Positions 24,701 to 37,189 of a DNA stretch of 64,000 nt are shown one piece after another (the first letter of the stretch is position 1; the number at the start of each line of letters is the position of its first letter). The notes below the pieces were generated by a model, which was not told the origin of the DNA, ran no database searches, and saw only the letters and a program-made list of their open reading frames with translations. The translations under genes were made by a program, and so were the position numbers. The DNA comes from Symsagittifera roscoffensis (taxonomy: Eukaryota; Xenacoelomorpha; Acoela; Convolutidae). The stretch spans positions 23,748,697 through 23,812,696 of the forward strand of contig NC_087068.1 of assembly GCF_963678635.1 (NCBI RefSeq), written 5' to 3'.

Positions 24701-25575
24701 GGATCCTAACGAGATAGTCGAAGTGGAGGAGGAAACCTTAACATCTGCAGAGGAAGATTGGAGCAACCCCGAGCATGATTGGAGCAACTCTGAGTCCCTA
24801 AGATGACAAGCCGGATCTACCCCTCATAATGCAGACGCGACAGGGCAGTAGAGTGAGGTGTCCACGAATAAGAACAATGCTTTTAGAGACGACTTCTGGG
24901 TAGATAGGATGGACCTGAAGAGGATAGTGGAGGAACCAGTGGGTCTAGAAGAAATAACTGCCTCATGGGAAGTGGACATTTGGACAACCGGGACAAAAGA
25001 ATGATGAAATCAATGACGAGCTACAGCAGTCATACCAATAAGAATTAAATAACTGGTTCGACTTGGAGTGGTTGAACGAAACGACATCAGAGCCCACAAA
25101 GACCAATGTGACAATTCATGATATAGACAGCGAAAGTATGTAATACTTACAGAATGATAAACATCATCATTCCTTGCAAGCTCAGGAAGGATCACTATTC
25201 ATTCCTGCATCCAACTACAATCTCAATTCATATATGCGATCGACGCGGACGTCGATGACTATTTTTGTCCAGTGAAAGGGAGTAAGATTTACACACTCTG
25301 AAAAATTATTACCTTACAAATAGCTAGAAAAGATGGAGGTTTATTTAAGGTTTTTACAGAGGCTGTTAAAAACAGATAAAGTTCCCAACAAACCAGATAT
25401 AAGAAGACTAGTAGAGTCAAGATTAAGCTTACCGTGTTATTAGTCAAGCAGCATCAAAGTTATTGATAGTGACTTTATACTGATAAATAGGACATGTGCA
25501 ATAGTCAATAAGGCAGATATGAGTCTTGGGACAGCATTAGCAGCCGACTTCAGAAGATAGTACAATTATATAGAG
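21736..25575 (+). pseudogene. Decayed Gag-like retroelement, copy 4 (long)
   Basis: Same architecture as copy 3. Open segments are at 21841-22134, 22050-22397 (ARDEIDTHKAADKDKEEDYY, running into STASNTTQYSSDFWATANFG, so two blocks are joined in one frame here), 22351-22626, 23528-23758 (coiled coil) and 23908-24358 (capsid-like: FPSLEWQMLRIAWGYAQD, AFEPLILSLDAFPTRLYRTN). The LTKFLNDLEML block follows near 24580-24640. It shares single stops with copy 3, for example before and within LTKFLN, so those stops predate the duplication. The protein is not functional. It is probably a Ty3/gypsy-type Gag (moderate confidence). Confidence 0.6.
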
Positions 25576-27305
25576 TTGTATTGGAAGCAAGGACTAGGAA
25601 CATGGGATAAAGCAGCCTTACCACCAGCGGCTTCACAAAAATCTCTCAAATGTTTTTGCTTCCCGGAGACGAGAGCCACGTTCAACCAATATATGGACCT
25701 TGAGAATTGGCTTTCCTCTCACACTCGCTTAAGGGACTTACTAGTGAAGAGGGCAGTAAAAACTGGGTCCTCATGGCATAGTCCCTAAGATGACAAGCCG
25801 GATCTACCCTTCATAATGCAGACGCGACAGAGCAGTCGAGTGAGATGTCCGCGAATATGTTAAATGCTTATGGAGACGACTTCTTGGTAGATAGGATGGA
25901 CCTGGTGAGGATAGCGGAGGAATTTGTGTGTCTAAAAGAAACAACCGCGTCATGGAAAGTGGACATTGTGCACCAACGGGACAACGAATGATAAAATCAA
26001 TGACGTGCTACATCAGTCATACGAACAAGAAGTAACTAACTTGTTCGACTTGGAGTAGTTGAACGAAACGACATCAGAGCCCACGGAGACCAATATGACA
26101 ATCCATGAAATAGACAGCAAAAGTATGAAATACATCCAGAATGACAAACATGATCTTTAATGGCCAGCTCAGAAAGGATCACTGTTCATTCCTGCATCCA
26201 ACCACAATCTCATATCACATTTGCGATCGACGGGGACGTCGATGACTATTTTTGTCAGTGAATAGGAGTAAGACGTGCCCACTCTGAAAAAATATTACTA
26301 ATCAAACTGCGAGAGAAACTGGTGGTTTAGGGGCTGTTTCAGAGGCTGTTAATAACAGAAAAAAAAATCCTAAGAAACCAGTTTTAAGAAGAATAGTAGA
26401 GTCAGTATTAGGTTTACCGTGTAAGTATTCAAGCAGCATCATAAACTTTGATAGTTACTTTACTCTGACAATTATGACAAGTGCAAAAACCAAAAAAGCG
26501 GATATGAGTTTAAGGACAGCATTGGCAGCCGACTCCAGAAGAGAATACAAGTATAAAGAATTGTTATGGAAGCCTTCCCAGGAACATGGGATGTAGCGGT
26601 CTTGCCACCAGCGGCTTCACAAAAATCAGGTAAATATTTTTGCTTCCTGGTGATAAGAGCCACGTTGAACCAATATAAGGACACTGAGAATTTGCTTTCT
26701 TCTCATACTAGCTTGAGAAACTTGCTAGCGGAGAGGGGAGTACAACCTGGATCCTAATGGGATAGTCGAAGTGGATGAGGAAACCTTAACTTTTGCAGCG
26801 GAAGATTGGAGCAATCGCGAGCATGATTGGAGCAACTCCAAGTCCCCAAGAGCACGGAGCCGGATCTACCCTTCATAATGCAGACACATGAGAGCGCTTA
26901 TGTACAACGCTTATGTAGACGACTTCTTGGTAGATAGGATGGACGTGGAGAGGATAGCGGAGGAATCAGTGTGTCTAGAAGAAATAACCGCGTCATGGGA
27001 AGTGGACATTGTAGACGAACGGGACAACAAATGATGAAATCAATGACGAGCTGCAGCAGTCATAAGAACGAGAATTAAATAACTTGTTCGACTTGGAGGG
27101 ATTGAATGAAACGGCATCAGAGCCCGCGGAGATCAATGTGACAATTCGTGATATAGACAGCGAAAGTATGAAATACTTCCAGAATGATAAACATGGTCCT
27201 TCCTGGGCAGCTCAGGAAGGATCACTGTTCTTTCTTACAGCCAACCACAATCTCATTTCAGATATGCGATCGATGGGGACGTCGATGACTATTTTTGTCC
27301 AGTGA
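24760..27305 (+). repeat. Tandem triplication of a coding-like block downstream of Gag
   Basis: A block of about 520 bp (CATAATGCAGAC, then a DDFLVDRMD-type peptide, EEITASWEVDIV, NLFDLE, DIDSES, then FLTANHNLISDMRS and MTIFVQ) occurs at about 24790-25275, 25790-26270 and 26860-27305, and once at 15060-15540. Between copies a PAASQKS-containing segment (25576-25788 and 26566-26757) is also duplicated, so the unit is about 1.0 kb. The last copy keeps the longest frame (27084-27305). The product is not recognised. Confidence 0.65.
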
Positions 27306-28130
27306 ATGGGAGTAAGACTTACCCAGTCTGAAAAGTTTTTACCAAACAATCTGCGAGAGTAGATGGTGTTTTAGAGGCTGTTACAGAGGCTGTTATTAAC
27401 AGATTAAGTTCCCAGGAAACCAGATATAAGAAGACCAGTAGAATCAGGATTAAGCAAGGAGTGATAGACCGCCAAAGCATGCGTGTAATGATGTGGGGAA
27501 TTGGAAATTCTCTTGAAGAGGCTTGGCGCACGAGCTTCGGCTGCAGAACTCAAAGACTTACAGACAGGAGAGATGACTCTCACAGACCTGATTTGAGAAA
27601 AAGACATCGAACAAAATATGGAACTGAGTAGCGAGGCTACCTTGTCTGACTCACAGTTGAGATTTGCTGTTAAATAGGGCAATTAAATAGGGCGAGGTTA
27701 GAGGAAGAAGTACAATTAAGACAATGGAAGACAACACGGAGAAGAGTATTAAGCTCGACAGAGTAAGGAGGGAGTTAGCCAGGACCTGAATGATTAGTAG
27801 GATGACCAGATTGTAGAAAGGAAGATAAGACAATTGATCGAGACGGTGAGTCGCGTAGTGGCTAGCAGGGGTGCGCCAGGATCCGGCGTGACAGCACCCT
27901 ATGCATCGATTGATGAAACTGACAGAGTGGAGCTGTCTAGAGCAGTAGTAAGAGGGACAGCAGACACCAAATCAACTACGACGGGTAAACCAAGGCAAGG
28001 ATCAAGCAGACGGATATGGAAAATGCCAGTGAAGAAGCTGTCCCGAGTGCTGGACGGGCCGAAAAGCAGTCAAGTAAAGAAAATGTGGACTTGTTTTAAA
28101 ATGTCAGTCTGAATTCAATCAGTGAAAATG
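27306..28130 (+). pseudogene. Coding-like remnant, function unknown
   Basis: It continues directly from the last tandem block. Short frames rich in Arg, Glu and Lys (for example KSIKLDRVRREL near 27740-27780 and the open segment 27834-28112) suggest a charged linker of a former polyprotein. No domain is recognised. Confidence 0.35.
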
Positions 28131-28965
28131 CAACAGGCACCCTTGGTACCTCACAATTATTATTGGGCGACAGCCTAGTGAGGATGTTGCAAAATCTCAG
28201 GACTTCATGGTTAAGGACTGATGACTTTTCGAGGCTCTACAGTGGCCCAGCTACATAGAATGGTTCAAGCCTTGAATTCAGGATGAACTGCCAGTGTGAT
28301 GATCCTGGTAAGCATGAACAACGTGTCTAGAACTCCAGAGGGTCGATGGGAAAAATTTTGGTTACCGACCATTTGCTTCGTACCCATGATTACAAAGATG
28401 CACTTCGCTTCTGCACGAAGGCAGTACAAAAAGCCACGAGATGGAAAACCAGAATGCGTAACATGGCGAGCAGAAAGGCCGGACGACTAATGCTGATAAA
28501 TCTGCGTGAATTCTGAGCAATGGATCAATCCAGATTGACAGTTGCTGGCATTCAAATTGACTGCTTAGAAGGACAAGCCTGAACAAATCGTGTTTTTCAA
28601 GAACGACTGGAAGTGGAGTTATCCGATACAGGAATATTTAGCGCTGAGGGGACAGCTAATTTGCGTGCCATTTCTACCTTGTTACATCCTTGTTTGGAAA
28701 CGTGCCTGGGATTTTCCAGCAACTCCACAGACAGTGCGGAGATCACATGATCAACAGCAACGATCAGACGTGATAGAAAGACTGGATGAAAGTCTCGCCA
28801 GGAGAACAATACAAACGAGACGCAGGCTGGGTTCAGTGAACCAAACTGAAGTTCCTAGAGCTTCTAGGCATGAGACGCCAGTGTATAGATTGGAACGGCG
28901 CCCGGATCGTGGCTCGGTAATAAGATCAAGACCAGTGTTTACTCCCCGGCTTATCTAAAAGCAGG
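28131..28965 (+). pseudogene. SGNH/GDSL-hydrolase-like domain of a retroelement polyprotein, inactivated
   Basis: Near 28157-28200 the frame reads LLLGDSLVRMLQNLR, the nucleophile GDS block of SGNH hydrolases. In another frame, 28296-28345 reads ILVSMNNVSRTPEGRWEK, corresponding to the G-x-N block. Near 28540-28590 AGIQIDCLEGQA stands where the family has the DGIH catalytic Asp/His block, so both the Asp and the His positions are changed. Downstream, LSDTGIFSAEGTANLRAIST and TRRRLGSVNQTEVPR (near 28810-28860) continue the remnant. Esterase-like domains are known from several retroelement classes. At least one frameshift separates the blocks and several stops are present. By position it belongs to the same decayed element as the Gag-like copy upstream. 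Confidence 0.5.
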
Positions 28966-30390
28966 ATCTGATGAGACTTATTCTTTGAATGATCAGCTAT
29001 CCTATGGAAAAATCACATTAAATGAAGAAAAGACGAGAAGCTTGGTAGGTTCGTGAAAAGAGCTACCATCGGACATCATTTGAAGATGTTGAAGCAAGTG
29101 AGAGCCCCGCCAGGGGAGAGAGAACGTAAATAAAGCTAGTGGAGCAGGAAGGTGACATGGACCGTTACGGCGACTTGAAACTCAAGTTACACGAGTCCAT
29201 CTTCTCCGTAAATGACAGAGCAGAAATGAAGAAAGCGAAGATAATGCTGATTGCAATCTCAGATTTCAAAAACAACTCAAAGTCATTATTTTGTTCAAAT
29301 GTGGTAATGCTGGCAGGAGCTGACCTGGATTGTATGCAATCCTCGGAATGGCTATTGAAATTCATTGGCAAAAGGAATCGAACCCGATAATGGTTGGCTT
29401 TGCCAGTAACGATGATCACCTACACAGTAGAAGTCTTCTGAGCAGGCTCAGAGAACCAACTACGGCTGAAACTGCTGTCAAGTAAATTCGAGGGCAGTTT
29501 TTCTGTTCTTCCGCAATTTAGGTACATCTCCCGGACGGTCTGAATTTCGTGTAGGCGATGGTTGCGCATCTCTCTGAAGGAACGAATGACCTTATTATAC
29601 CTGCACCCACCGAGCAGAGAGTTGGAAAAGAAAATTCTCAGGCCGTTGAGGGCAGAGCTGCTGGCAGAGTTTTGAGATATCTAACGCAATGAGAGGAATC
29701 GCCCAACTTTAAAGGCAGATGAAATTGAAGCCAGAAACACATGACGAATATCAGATAATTGTCGACATGTCGAAATACCTCTGGTTCCGCGAGAATGGGA
29801 CGCAGGGAGTGAAGAGCAAACCACGGAAAGACAGAATGCCAAGTAAGTGGAAGCTCATCTAGAAGCTCTGGTTATAAGAATAGAACCTGAGGCAAACAAG
29901 TGGCTGCACTTGACTCCTCGTGTTGCTGCATTGGGAATGAACGGTTTCAACCGAGGCCCACCAATGTATGTCACGATTCATGTTAACAACCTCAAGGAGC
30001 TGAATCTAGCAGAAGATAGAGGGAAAAATCCACTGAACTCGTGGATAGAAGGAGCAGGACGACATTGGAAACTTTCTGACATCTCTCCAGACAAAACGAA
30101 TGTAAAAATGACACAAGTCTTCAAGAGTTGCCTGGGGTTATACCAGAATATCATCATATCAGAAGAATGTTACTTGGTAAAGTGCACCCGCCAAGATTGA
30201 GAAAATGTGAAACCAATGGAAGACGAGTGGCGAGTTTCTGTTATTCGATGGATGTTTTATTGGCAGGAAGGCGGCCGTATTGCAATAAACTCAGCTTGCG
30301 TTTTTGGAGGAGTCAACAAGAAGGAAAGAAGGAGGATGAGCAACGCCGCCATCATGCCCATAGGTTCTAAGAGGAGTGGGCTAAGTTAAA
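28966..30390 (+). pseudogene. Coding-like remnants, product unknown
   Basis: Successive open segments in changing frames: 29139-29390 (RYGDLKLKLHESIFSVNDRA, then a Cys/Met-containing tail), 29847-30200 (EALVIRIEPEANKWLHLTPR) and 30207-30389 (EDEWRVSVIRWMFYWQEGG). The GC content and low AT-run density compared with flanking DNA suggest former coding sequence. I recognise no domain. It probably continues the same decayed polyprotein. Confidence 0.35.
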
Positions 30391-30499
30391 GGTCGCGCCA
30401 CTTGTTATGAAGGGGAAATTAGATTGCAGAAAGCTGCATTAAATATCTTGAACGTCAGGGCAGAGTTCATAGCGACATGAAGGTTACTGACTAGAGATG

Positions 30500-32910
30500 C
30501 TCTAGCACAAGTTGGCTGTGAATATATTTCACGACGACATGTCGACTGGCGAGTTAATAGTGCCAAAAATTCCCATGGAGAATATCGATATCAGTCACCA
30601 AGGACACTCAGGACCAAGTCGAAAAGGGGATCAAGATGATAGTCAGATGACGGAGGAGCCAATGGGTCAAGATAGCGGTCAAACGGAAAAAAAAGTGACA
30701 AACCCTCAGTAAGCTGAGCGTCAAGTCTGGGCTCTGACTGTGTTGATGAGGAAGATGAAGCAGGGACGGTGGCAAACACGACAGAGACAGTTGAGGACAA
30801 GTCGTCCACGTTGGAACCGTATGCAGATTTTCGGAATGCAAATTATAACTGGCCCGAGAGTGGCCCTCATGGCAATGTCGCAGCAACAACGACGAAATTT
30901 TTAACTGAATTTTTATCTGAAGGAAAACAGAGAACGCAGCCAGAGTACCTTTCCTAGCAACACTGCCTGAGACGAACGGAAAGTACATCATCGCAATCAT
31001 GAAAACAGAACTGAGTGTGACATGAACAGAGTGGCGTTCATGGAAGAGGTCTGCTCAGTACTGCAGCTATACGGGATCCAATCAGCGCCAAAAACCGTTC
31101 TGATTAGGCCATTGATGCATGAAATTCTCACTTATGTGATGAAAGTGAGGATATACTGAGTGAACTACTCATTGATTCCGCCACCGACAAAAAAAATGAA
31201 CTCTCCCATTAAACCAGCATATCAGGAGAACTGCGATGAAGTTGTGTATCTGTCCAGGACATGGCATGAGACATTGCGCTCAAAGCTACTGATTGAGAGA
31301 TTTAATTACATGGAAAAGAAATTGGGCAGCAGTTTCATGGGAAGAAAAATTGGAAAAACGAAAGTTAACCCTGAATCTAGAGAGAAGCAAAAATTAAGCG
31401 AGTAGAAGATACAGGGGCTGGGACAAGGTGATGACAGATCGTAAGGCGACCCAAAATTAATGACAATAAAAATGGTCTGCCTATCTAATGGCAGGGCTGA
31501 AATCTTCCAGTTAGAAGACTAAAAGGAGTGACCGCACTCTTACTGAAGCGATTTTGGAAATGGAAATTGCTAGCCATTTTGACAAAAGCACACTGAGGGA
31601 CTTTCTAGAATTCTAGAACATTCTAGAATGAACCATAGAAAAAAATCCGTTGCAGTACAGCTAACTCCGGTCAAACATAATCGATTGACTGTATCAGAGA
31701 CAGTCTTGAAAGACGAGCTTACTGAATGATACGTTGAAATGATGCAGATTAGAAATTCAGCTAGAGGACATTTTTCTACATTAAAAAACAAAGGTGGCAT
31801 GATTTGGTGTTTGGGAGTTTTGACAAAGACACGACTATGAAGCAAAACGACTATGGAACACTGGCTTCCTTGGAAGCGCATGCAAAAAGAATAGATTAAC
31901 TTGTTAGTTTGCCTTGGAGATCATTACTATTTCGTTACTTCGAGTGAAGAATGATGAAGACTTCAAAAGTTCAAGCTCTATTAGCTGAACTGTATATCAG
32001 GACCACACAGCAGCTTAGCTCACCTGGTGCTTGGCGGGGTTGACCAGGGTTGAGTATGAATCAGATGAAAGAAAACGATCAAATGACAAAAAACTGCTCT
32101 TAATGATAGCTCTAAGAGACTTGATGAATTGTGAAGGAGAAGTGTGGCGCAGAAAAGCTCTAGTTTATCAAGCTTAGCTTGGAACAAATACCGGCACTAG
32201 CGCTACCCTTCTGCGCGAAGGTATTGCACAAAGGCTGCGAGCCAAAAAGGACGCTACCTTTACAAGTGAATTTGGGTTTTCAGTTTTTCTAGACTCTTCA
32301 GGAGGACTTTTTTGTTGAGCTTTTGCGGAGGATCAACGAAATTAGGAGATTCTCCAACAAAGAAATGAGGACCTGGAAAGAACCTATGGGAACACTAGTA
32401 AAACCAAGCCGTACCACAATGTGTCGGGAATGATGGAATGGCTTAAAATCCATTCATCAATGGAGACATAGGTGATTGATACTTTGACTACGACCGAGCA
32501 GTGTTGCTATGATTCTGGATGACCAGAAAATCAACGATAAGAAATATTGCAGGTCAACAGGTCAAATAGGTCTTATATTGCAAGAAAAAGTAACTGTCCC
32601 TTCTGTAGCAAAACTTGACAGCAGAGAGGGATTTGGATTTGGATTCTCGGATGAGCTTCTGAAAACAAACTTGATGGTTGTTTGGGAATTGATGAAGCCA
32701 TCATGGTGCCCAAGTCTCAATGCTGACAAGATGTTACGAGCGACGCAAGATGTTGAAAGATAATTGAACGCAGATTTGCTTTTGCTCGTCCTCGACACTA
32801 TGAATAACGTGCTAACCGCAGCCTCAAATAGAAATCAAGAGAAGATTTTGAGTTTTGAATTTCTCAAAAGTCAATTATATAAGTTTTAAGCCTTGAAATA
32901 CAAAACTTTT
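30500..32910 (+). pseudogene. Coding-like remnants, product unknown
   Basis: Open segments at 30512-30712 (acidic/polar, DQDDSQMTEEPMGQDSG type), 30769-30957, 31160-31405 and 32509-32763 are separated by stops. The end of this stretch (about 32760-32870, with NNVLTAASNRNQE) resembles 34280-34370 (HNLMTAASRSNREN), so a small block is duplicated. No domain is recognised. Confidence 0.3.
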
Positions 32911-33049
32911 TTTGTTGTTATTTCCAGGCTCATGAATTCGTCGCGCGTGTTTATGTTCTGCCTTTTCCTTCAAATATGCAAAAAATTTCCTTGTTAGTAG
33001 CTTATGAGCGTTGCCTGTCTGATCTATAAACTCTGACTTCTGGACAGTA

Positions 33050-33960
33050 GTACTGTCTACCTCTTTACTTTAATCTAGCAATTGCTTACCTACTGGGGAG
33101 TCTTCTTTGTGATTTTATCAATCCTCTTGGCTAAATGTTGCTCTGTCTGGCCGACATAGTTGAAGTTACATTCACTACATGTTAATTTATACGCCACTCT
33201 GGATCTCAGTTCACGTGCAAAGGAACATTTGACAATTTGCAAGCCGCTTTTAAATTTCTTGTTTTAAAAACTATTTGTCCCTCAGATATTTTTCCGCGCC
33301 TTTACAACTAGTAGTTGTGATAGCTTGATTCGACTCTGCATTGTTGAAAAAGGTTGAGTCAATCAACCATTAAAAATTCTTTGTTTTGTTGCCGTAGTCC
33401 GTATTTTTTTTTCAAAGATATTATAAAGATTTTCAAACACGATCTTGTCCGACATATTTCTGGATGTTGATTCTTAATCCACTGTTTTTGAATTTTCTTT
33501 TATGTTCGTCAAAATTGTCCCATGATGAGGCATTTCTGTAATTATGAGGTGTTTCTGTAATGATGAGGTGTTTCTGAGGTGTCCCATGATTGCTTCAACG
33601 CGTTTTTTTTGTACAGCGAAGATGAGCAGACTTTAAAAATGAAAGTGGTTCCGATATTATGGATTTGGGTACCACTCTGATATGACGTCTTTTCGTAAGT
33701 ACACAATTACATTTGATTCCAAAAATGCCATTTTACTGTTACTAACAAGTTTTTCACAGTAAACTGTTTGTTTGGATGCAACCTATTCGCAGACTCGAGA
33801 ATTACCCCAGGGTCGCCGTTCACAGTTCTTACTAAGTCCTTAGCATATCTCCGACAAAATTCTTAATAACATACTAAATCAACCGTTTCTCTATTTGTCG
33901 TTACGTATGTTTTGACATTTAGCATGAAAACAATTTTGTTTTAATTTTCACATTCAACAA
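33050..33960 (-). pseudogene. Penelope-like element remnant: RT end and GIY-YIG endonuclease
   Basis: On the minus strand, in 5' to 3' order: RRYAKDLVRTV at 33853-33821, in the place of the RT YxDD motif with Lys for the first Asp, then LHPNKQFTVKN and, in a shifted frame, FLESNVIVYLRKD, a pattern that follows the YxDD motif in Penelope RTs. After about 500 bp of frameshifted text comes VAYKLTCSECNFNYVGQTEQ at about 33205-33140, a clear GIY-YIG pattern (the YVGQT part, preceded by a CxxC pair). RT linked to a C-terminal GIY-YIG domain is diagnostic for Penelope-like elements (established knowledge). The copy is truncated at both ends and carries stops and frameshifts. Confidence 0.7.
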
Positions 33961-34149
33961 CTTTATTTCACTTTCAGTTTAGTGCTTTTATTTTACATTC
34001 ATTTAGTGCATTATGGTCATTTTTCAGATTTTCTTTGTTATTTGCTTTTTGCTAATATATTTTTTATTTACTTCGGTACGAATTTTAGTACCCTTTTGTC
34101 CTGTCCTTTCTTTGCCTAGTAGCTCGTATGACCACCTAAAACATTGGCA

Positions 34150-34300
34150 AAGTTTTATGATAGAAATGAAAGGATTAATATAGACACGAACACTCAAATA
34201 GCCAGAAAGATTTTGGAGAAATTACAATTGGACTCTGATGAGAGTATAAAATCCCTTGATCTAGAGAGTTTTGATTTTTGAAAGAGAATTGAACGCTAAT
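34150..34300 (+). pseudogene. Penelope-like RT fragment
   Basis: Positions 34091-34260 match 38455-38625: TCCTTTCTT, ATGACCACCTAAAA and ACGAACACTCA are shared, and both encode a TNTQIARKILEKLQLDSDE / TNTHIARTILQKTQLESDE block. In the second locus this leads straight into a recognisable Penelope RT. Here it breaks off at about 34290 into unrelated sequence. Confidence 0.5.
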
Positions 34301-36880
34301 TTTAACCTGCGGGATCTGAACACTATACATAACTTGATGACTGCAGCCTCTAGGAGCAATCGAGAAAATAATTTGGTTGGGGACAGAAATATTGGATGTA
34401 ATCTGGTAGCTGTTTGGTGTACAGGTGCAGCATAGAAGGTCACATAAGTGAAGGTATCGACTGCGTTGAAAAACACGCAAAACAGCAAAAGCAATCTATG
34501 ATATTGTTCTAAAATCTAGCGATGAAGAGGAGCACGGAATTAGAACTAATTGTAGATTGTCCTGGAGGAATTGAAGTGAATCGGATGAGCGCACTAGGTT
34601 TCTACTGCACTAGAACTCTTCTGGCTCCCTAGAGTCTCTATTGAACCTGAAACCGAAGTAAAAGATGGCCACAGCCATCAACGTGGAAGCGTTCTGGTCG
34701 TATTATAGAGTTTCAAAAGAGATATATTAGAAGATGGAGGGAACAGATTGAGGTGGCAGTGAGCCGCAGGTAAATTTAAACGTATCATAGACCATCTGAT
34801 GTTTGGTTCCTAGTAGGTTCAAGTGTGGCTCCTCTGTGCAAAAAAAACCGATACTCAGTACACTTTGTGGCAGTGGATGTGAAAAGAAGTTTATAAGGTA
34901 AACTCTTCTCAGTGCCAATGTGTGAGACTTGCAAGGGTGTCAAAAAGATCTTCCGATTTGCTCTGTTAGATATTTGTCGCTAAAATAACTAAGATGATCT
35001 AAAATAACTAAGATCGAACTTAAATCGATACTTGAAAGAAATTCAAGGGAATTTCAAAGACATTGAAAAGCACAAGCTAAAAGGTTCAGCAGCCACAGAT
35101 TGCAATGCAGTAGACGGAAGTAACGAAATCCACTGGATAATAATGGAAGTGGAACCGCTGCTGAAAGCGTCAAGGCATCAAAACTGACGGAGCATTATCT
35201 CACTGTTTGTTGCAAATTGGGTGGTAGCGTTCGCATATTAATCTGATGATCAAGGGCTCTTGAGAGCTGCTCTCCATGGGTTTAACAGTCTCATCGCAAC
35301 CTGTGACAATTAAAATAGTCGGAGTAATGATGGCGATTAGCTGGCTGGAAATTTAAGTTAAGGAGAATAATTGACAAGAAGCGGCGACCAAAGAACAGTT
35401 GGGAGAAGTTAACTATCTGACAAACTAAGGTTCTTCAAGACAATGTGAAAGATTTTGAATATTCTGATGGAAGTACAGAAATTTGGGCCAGAAAATGACT
35501 AATGCCTTGGTTCAAGGCCAACATGACTGCCTGGTTGTACGAGCGTGCTGAGAAAAGCGTATATAGAATCATGACAGTGTGTATAAATCGTTCCAGACGG
35601 AAATCGAATCAGAAGCCTTCAAGCGAGCTTTTATAGTAACCACCGCACTGAAAGGGATATTTAGAACTATGATTGAGACGGCATAGAGAAAGAAGAAATG
35701 TTGAAAGAAGACATCGAAAGAACCGTGACAATGTACCTTCACAACAGCTTCTACGGGAATAGCGAAACTACTATGGACCCTCCCTCTACCTAATTGCATA
35801 TGGATGGCCACTGACGATCTGCAAGTTACTGAGATTGAGAGTGAAGAGTCGTTGTCAAAGGAGGAAGACATGGATCATTGATAACAGCTGGACAAAAGCA
35901 AGAAGCAAAGATGGAATGGAAAATAGACATTTTAGAGCTTCTAAACAATAAGGAACACAAAAAGGGAAAGAGATTGCAACAAAGAGAAAAAGAGAAAACT
36001 CAAATGGAGAAACAGGCTGACTAAGCTCTAAATGATATAAAGTAAAACATTTCAGTTATGTTGAGTTTGCTATTGCTGCACTTATGAATTTCCGGGGGGT
36101 TTTTGTTTGTCTTCCTAGAAACAATTACTATTTCTTTAGAAAAAGCTTGTGTGGAGTTTTTGTTCAAATTGGTCAGCACGCATGGTTTTTTAAATCAACT
36201 AAAAAAACTGTTCAGTTTGTGGTGATATGAAGAAACTTGAGTAGCCTATCAAAACGGACGACTACTACGTTGTTCCTTCTTGTCATAAAGTCATAGAGTT
36301 TCCCAAGTTCAAAAATACCGGCCAATAACAACTTAAATTTCAAAGATAAGTTTTTCAGAATATTGTTAATTTGTTGGTTGGCAGGACTGTCCTGTGTCCC
36401 AAGGCTTTCATAAATAGGAAAGAAAATTTTGATTAGAGAAATGACAACGAAAATCAGATGGGATATTTTATCTTAAATTATATTCTCATAGTGCAGGTTA
36501 TGGAAAAAATAGAAGGCTTGAGCGATGGTTATGATGCCCTTTTTGACACGTACGGAGTTGATTTGATGTTGATAAAATTAATAGTCGGTTTGTTTTTGTA
36601 AATTGTGTCTCTTGGCACTGTCCATATTGATGAGATACTTCTTTAGGACATATTGATGAGGACATATTGATGAGATCGGTCTTTCCAGGTAGTTTCCGCC
36701 ATCCGTAGAAAATCCGTAGACTTTTATCCAAAAAAAAGCGACCAATACGTTCTGGTTAGCGATTCGTGAAGTTATCTGCAATATGAACCAAGAAAAGAAG
36801 CGTGAATATTTGATTTTTGCAAAAACTAAAAAGCGCGAAAATCAGAACAACGAGTTTTGCAGCCAGATAGAAGACGGACT
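34300..36880. other. No intact gene; scattered coding-like fragments
   Basis: Fragments such as ASRSNREN (34340), VNRMSALGFYCTRTL (near 34575) and an acidic ESEESLSKEEDMD (35840) look like old coding sequence but cannot be assigned. The part at 36060-36880 is AT-rich with nothing recognised. A few bases near 36940-36980 (AGCTACAATCGTTA) recall 16400-16420 of the R repeat. Confidence 0.35.
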
Positions 36881-37189
36881 TTGGAAAACGACAGAACGGA
36901 TGCGAATCACAATCAACTGTTATTGGAAGTAAAGAAGTCTTCCGATTTGTAACGATCGTGCAGCTACAATCGTTAACTGTTTTATTTCACGAATCCGGAA
37001 AGCTGAAAAGAAAAGTTATAACTATTCCTGGTAATGAACAAGACGCTCCTTCAGTAAATTCATAAAAAGATTTTTTATTGAACTGGAGCACTGTCGTTTT
37101 TTTTCATTTTTTTTGGTGGAATGGGCTATATATCATTTCATAGCATCAAAGTTCATTTTTTGATCAGAAGAAGCTAGGATTTGGGGAAA

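Noticed and set aside
5443-25575. Alternative genetic code as explanation for the stops in the Gag-like copies and in pol
   Set aside because: All three stop codons interrupt frames, frameshifts are also present, and the long intact frames (env, 599-aa, ATG-less) end normally. Decay explains the data better.
5970-25575. CRISPR-like spacing in the repeated blocks
   Set aside because: Repeat units are kilobase-sized and irregular. There are no short regular repeats and the genome is eukaryotic.
26905-26960. Peptide YNAYVDDFLVDRMD looks like an RT YxDD motif
   Set aside because: The other copies of the same block read AFGDDF, AFRDDF or AYGDDF, and no other RT motif lies nearby in any frame, so the match is coincidental.
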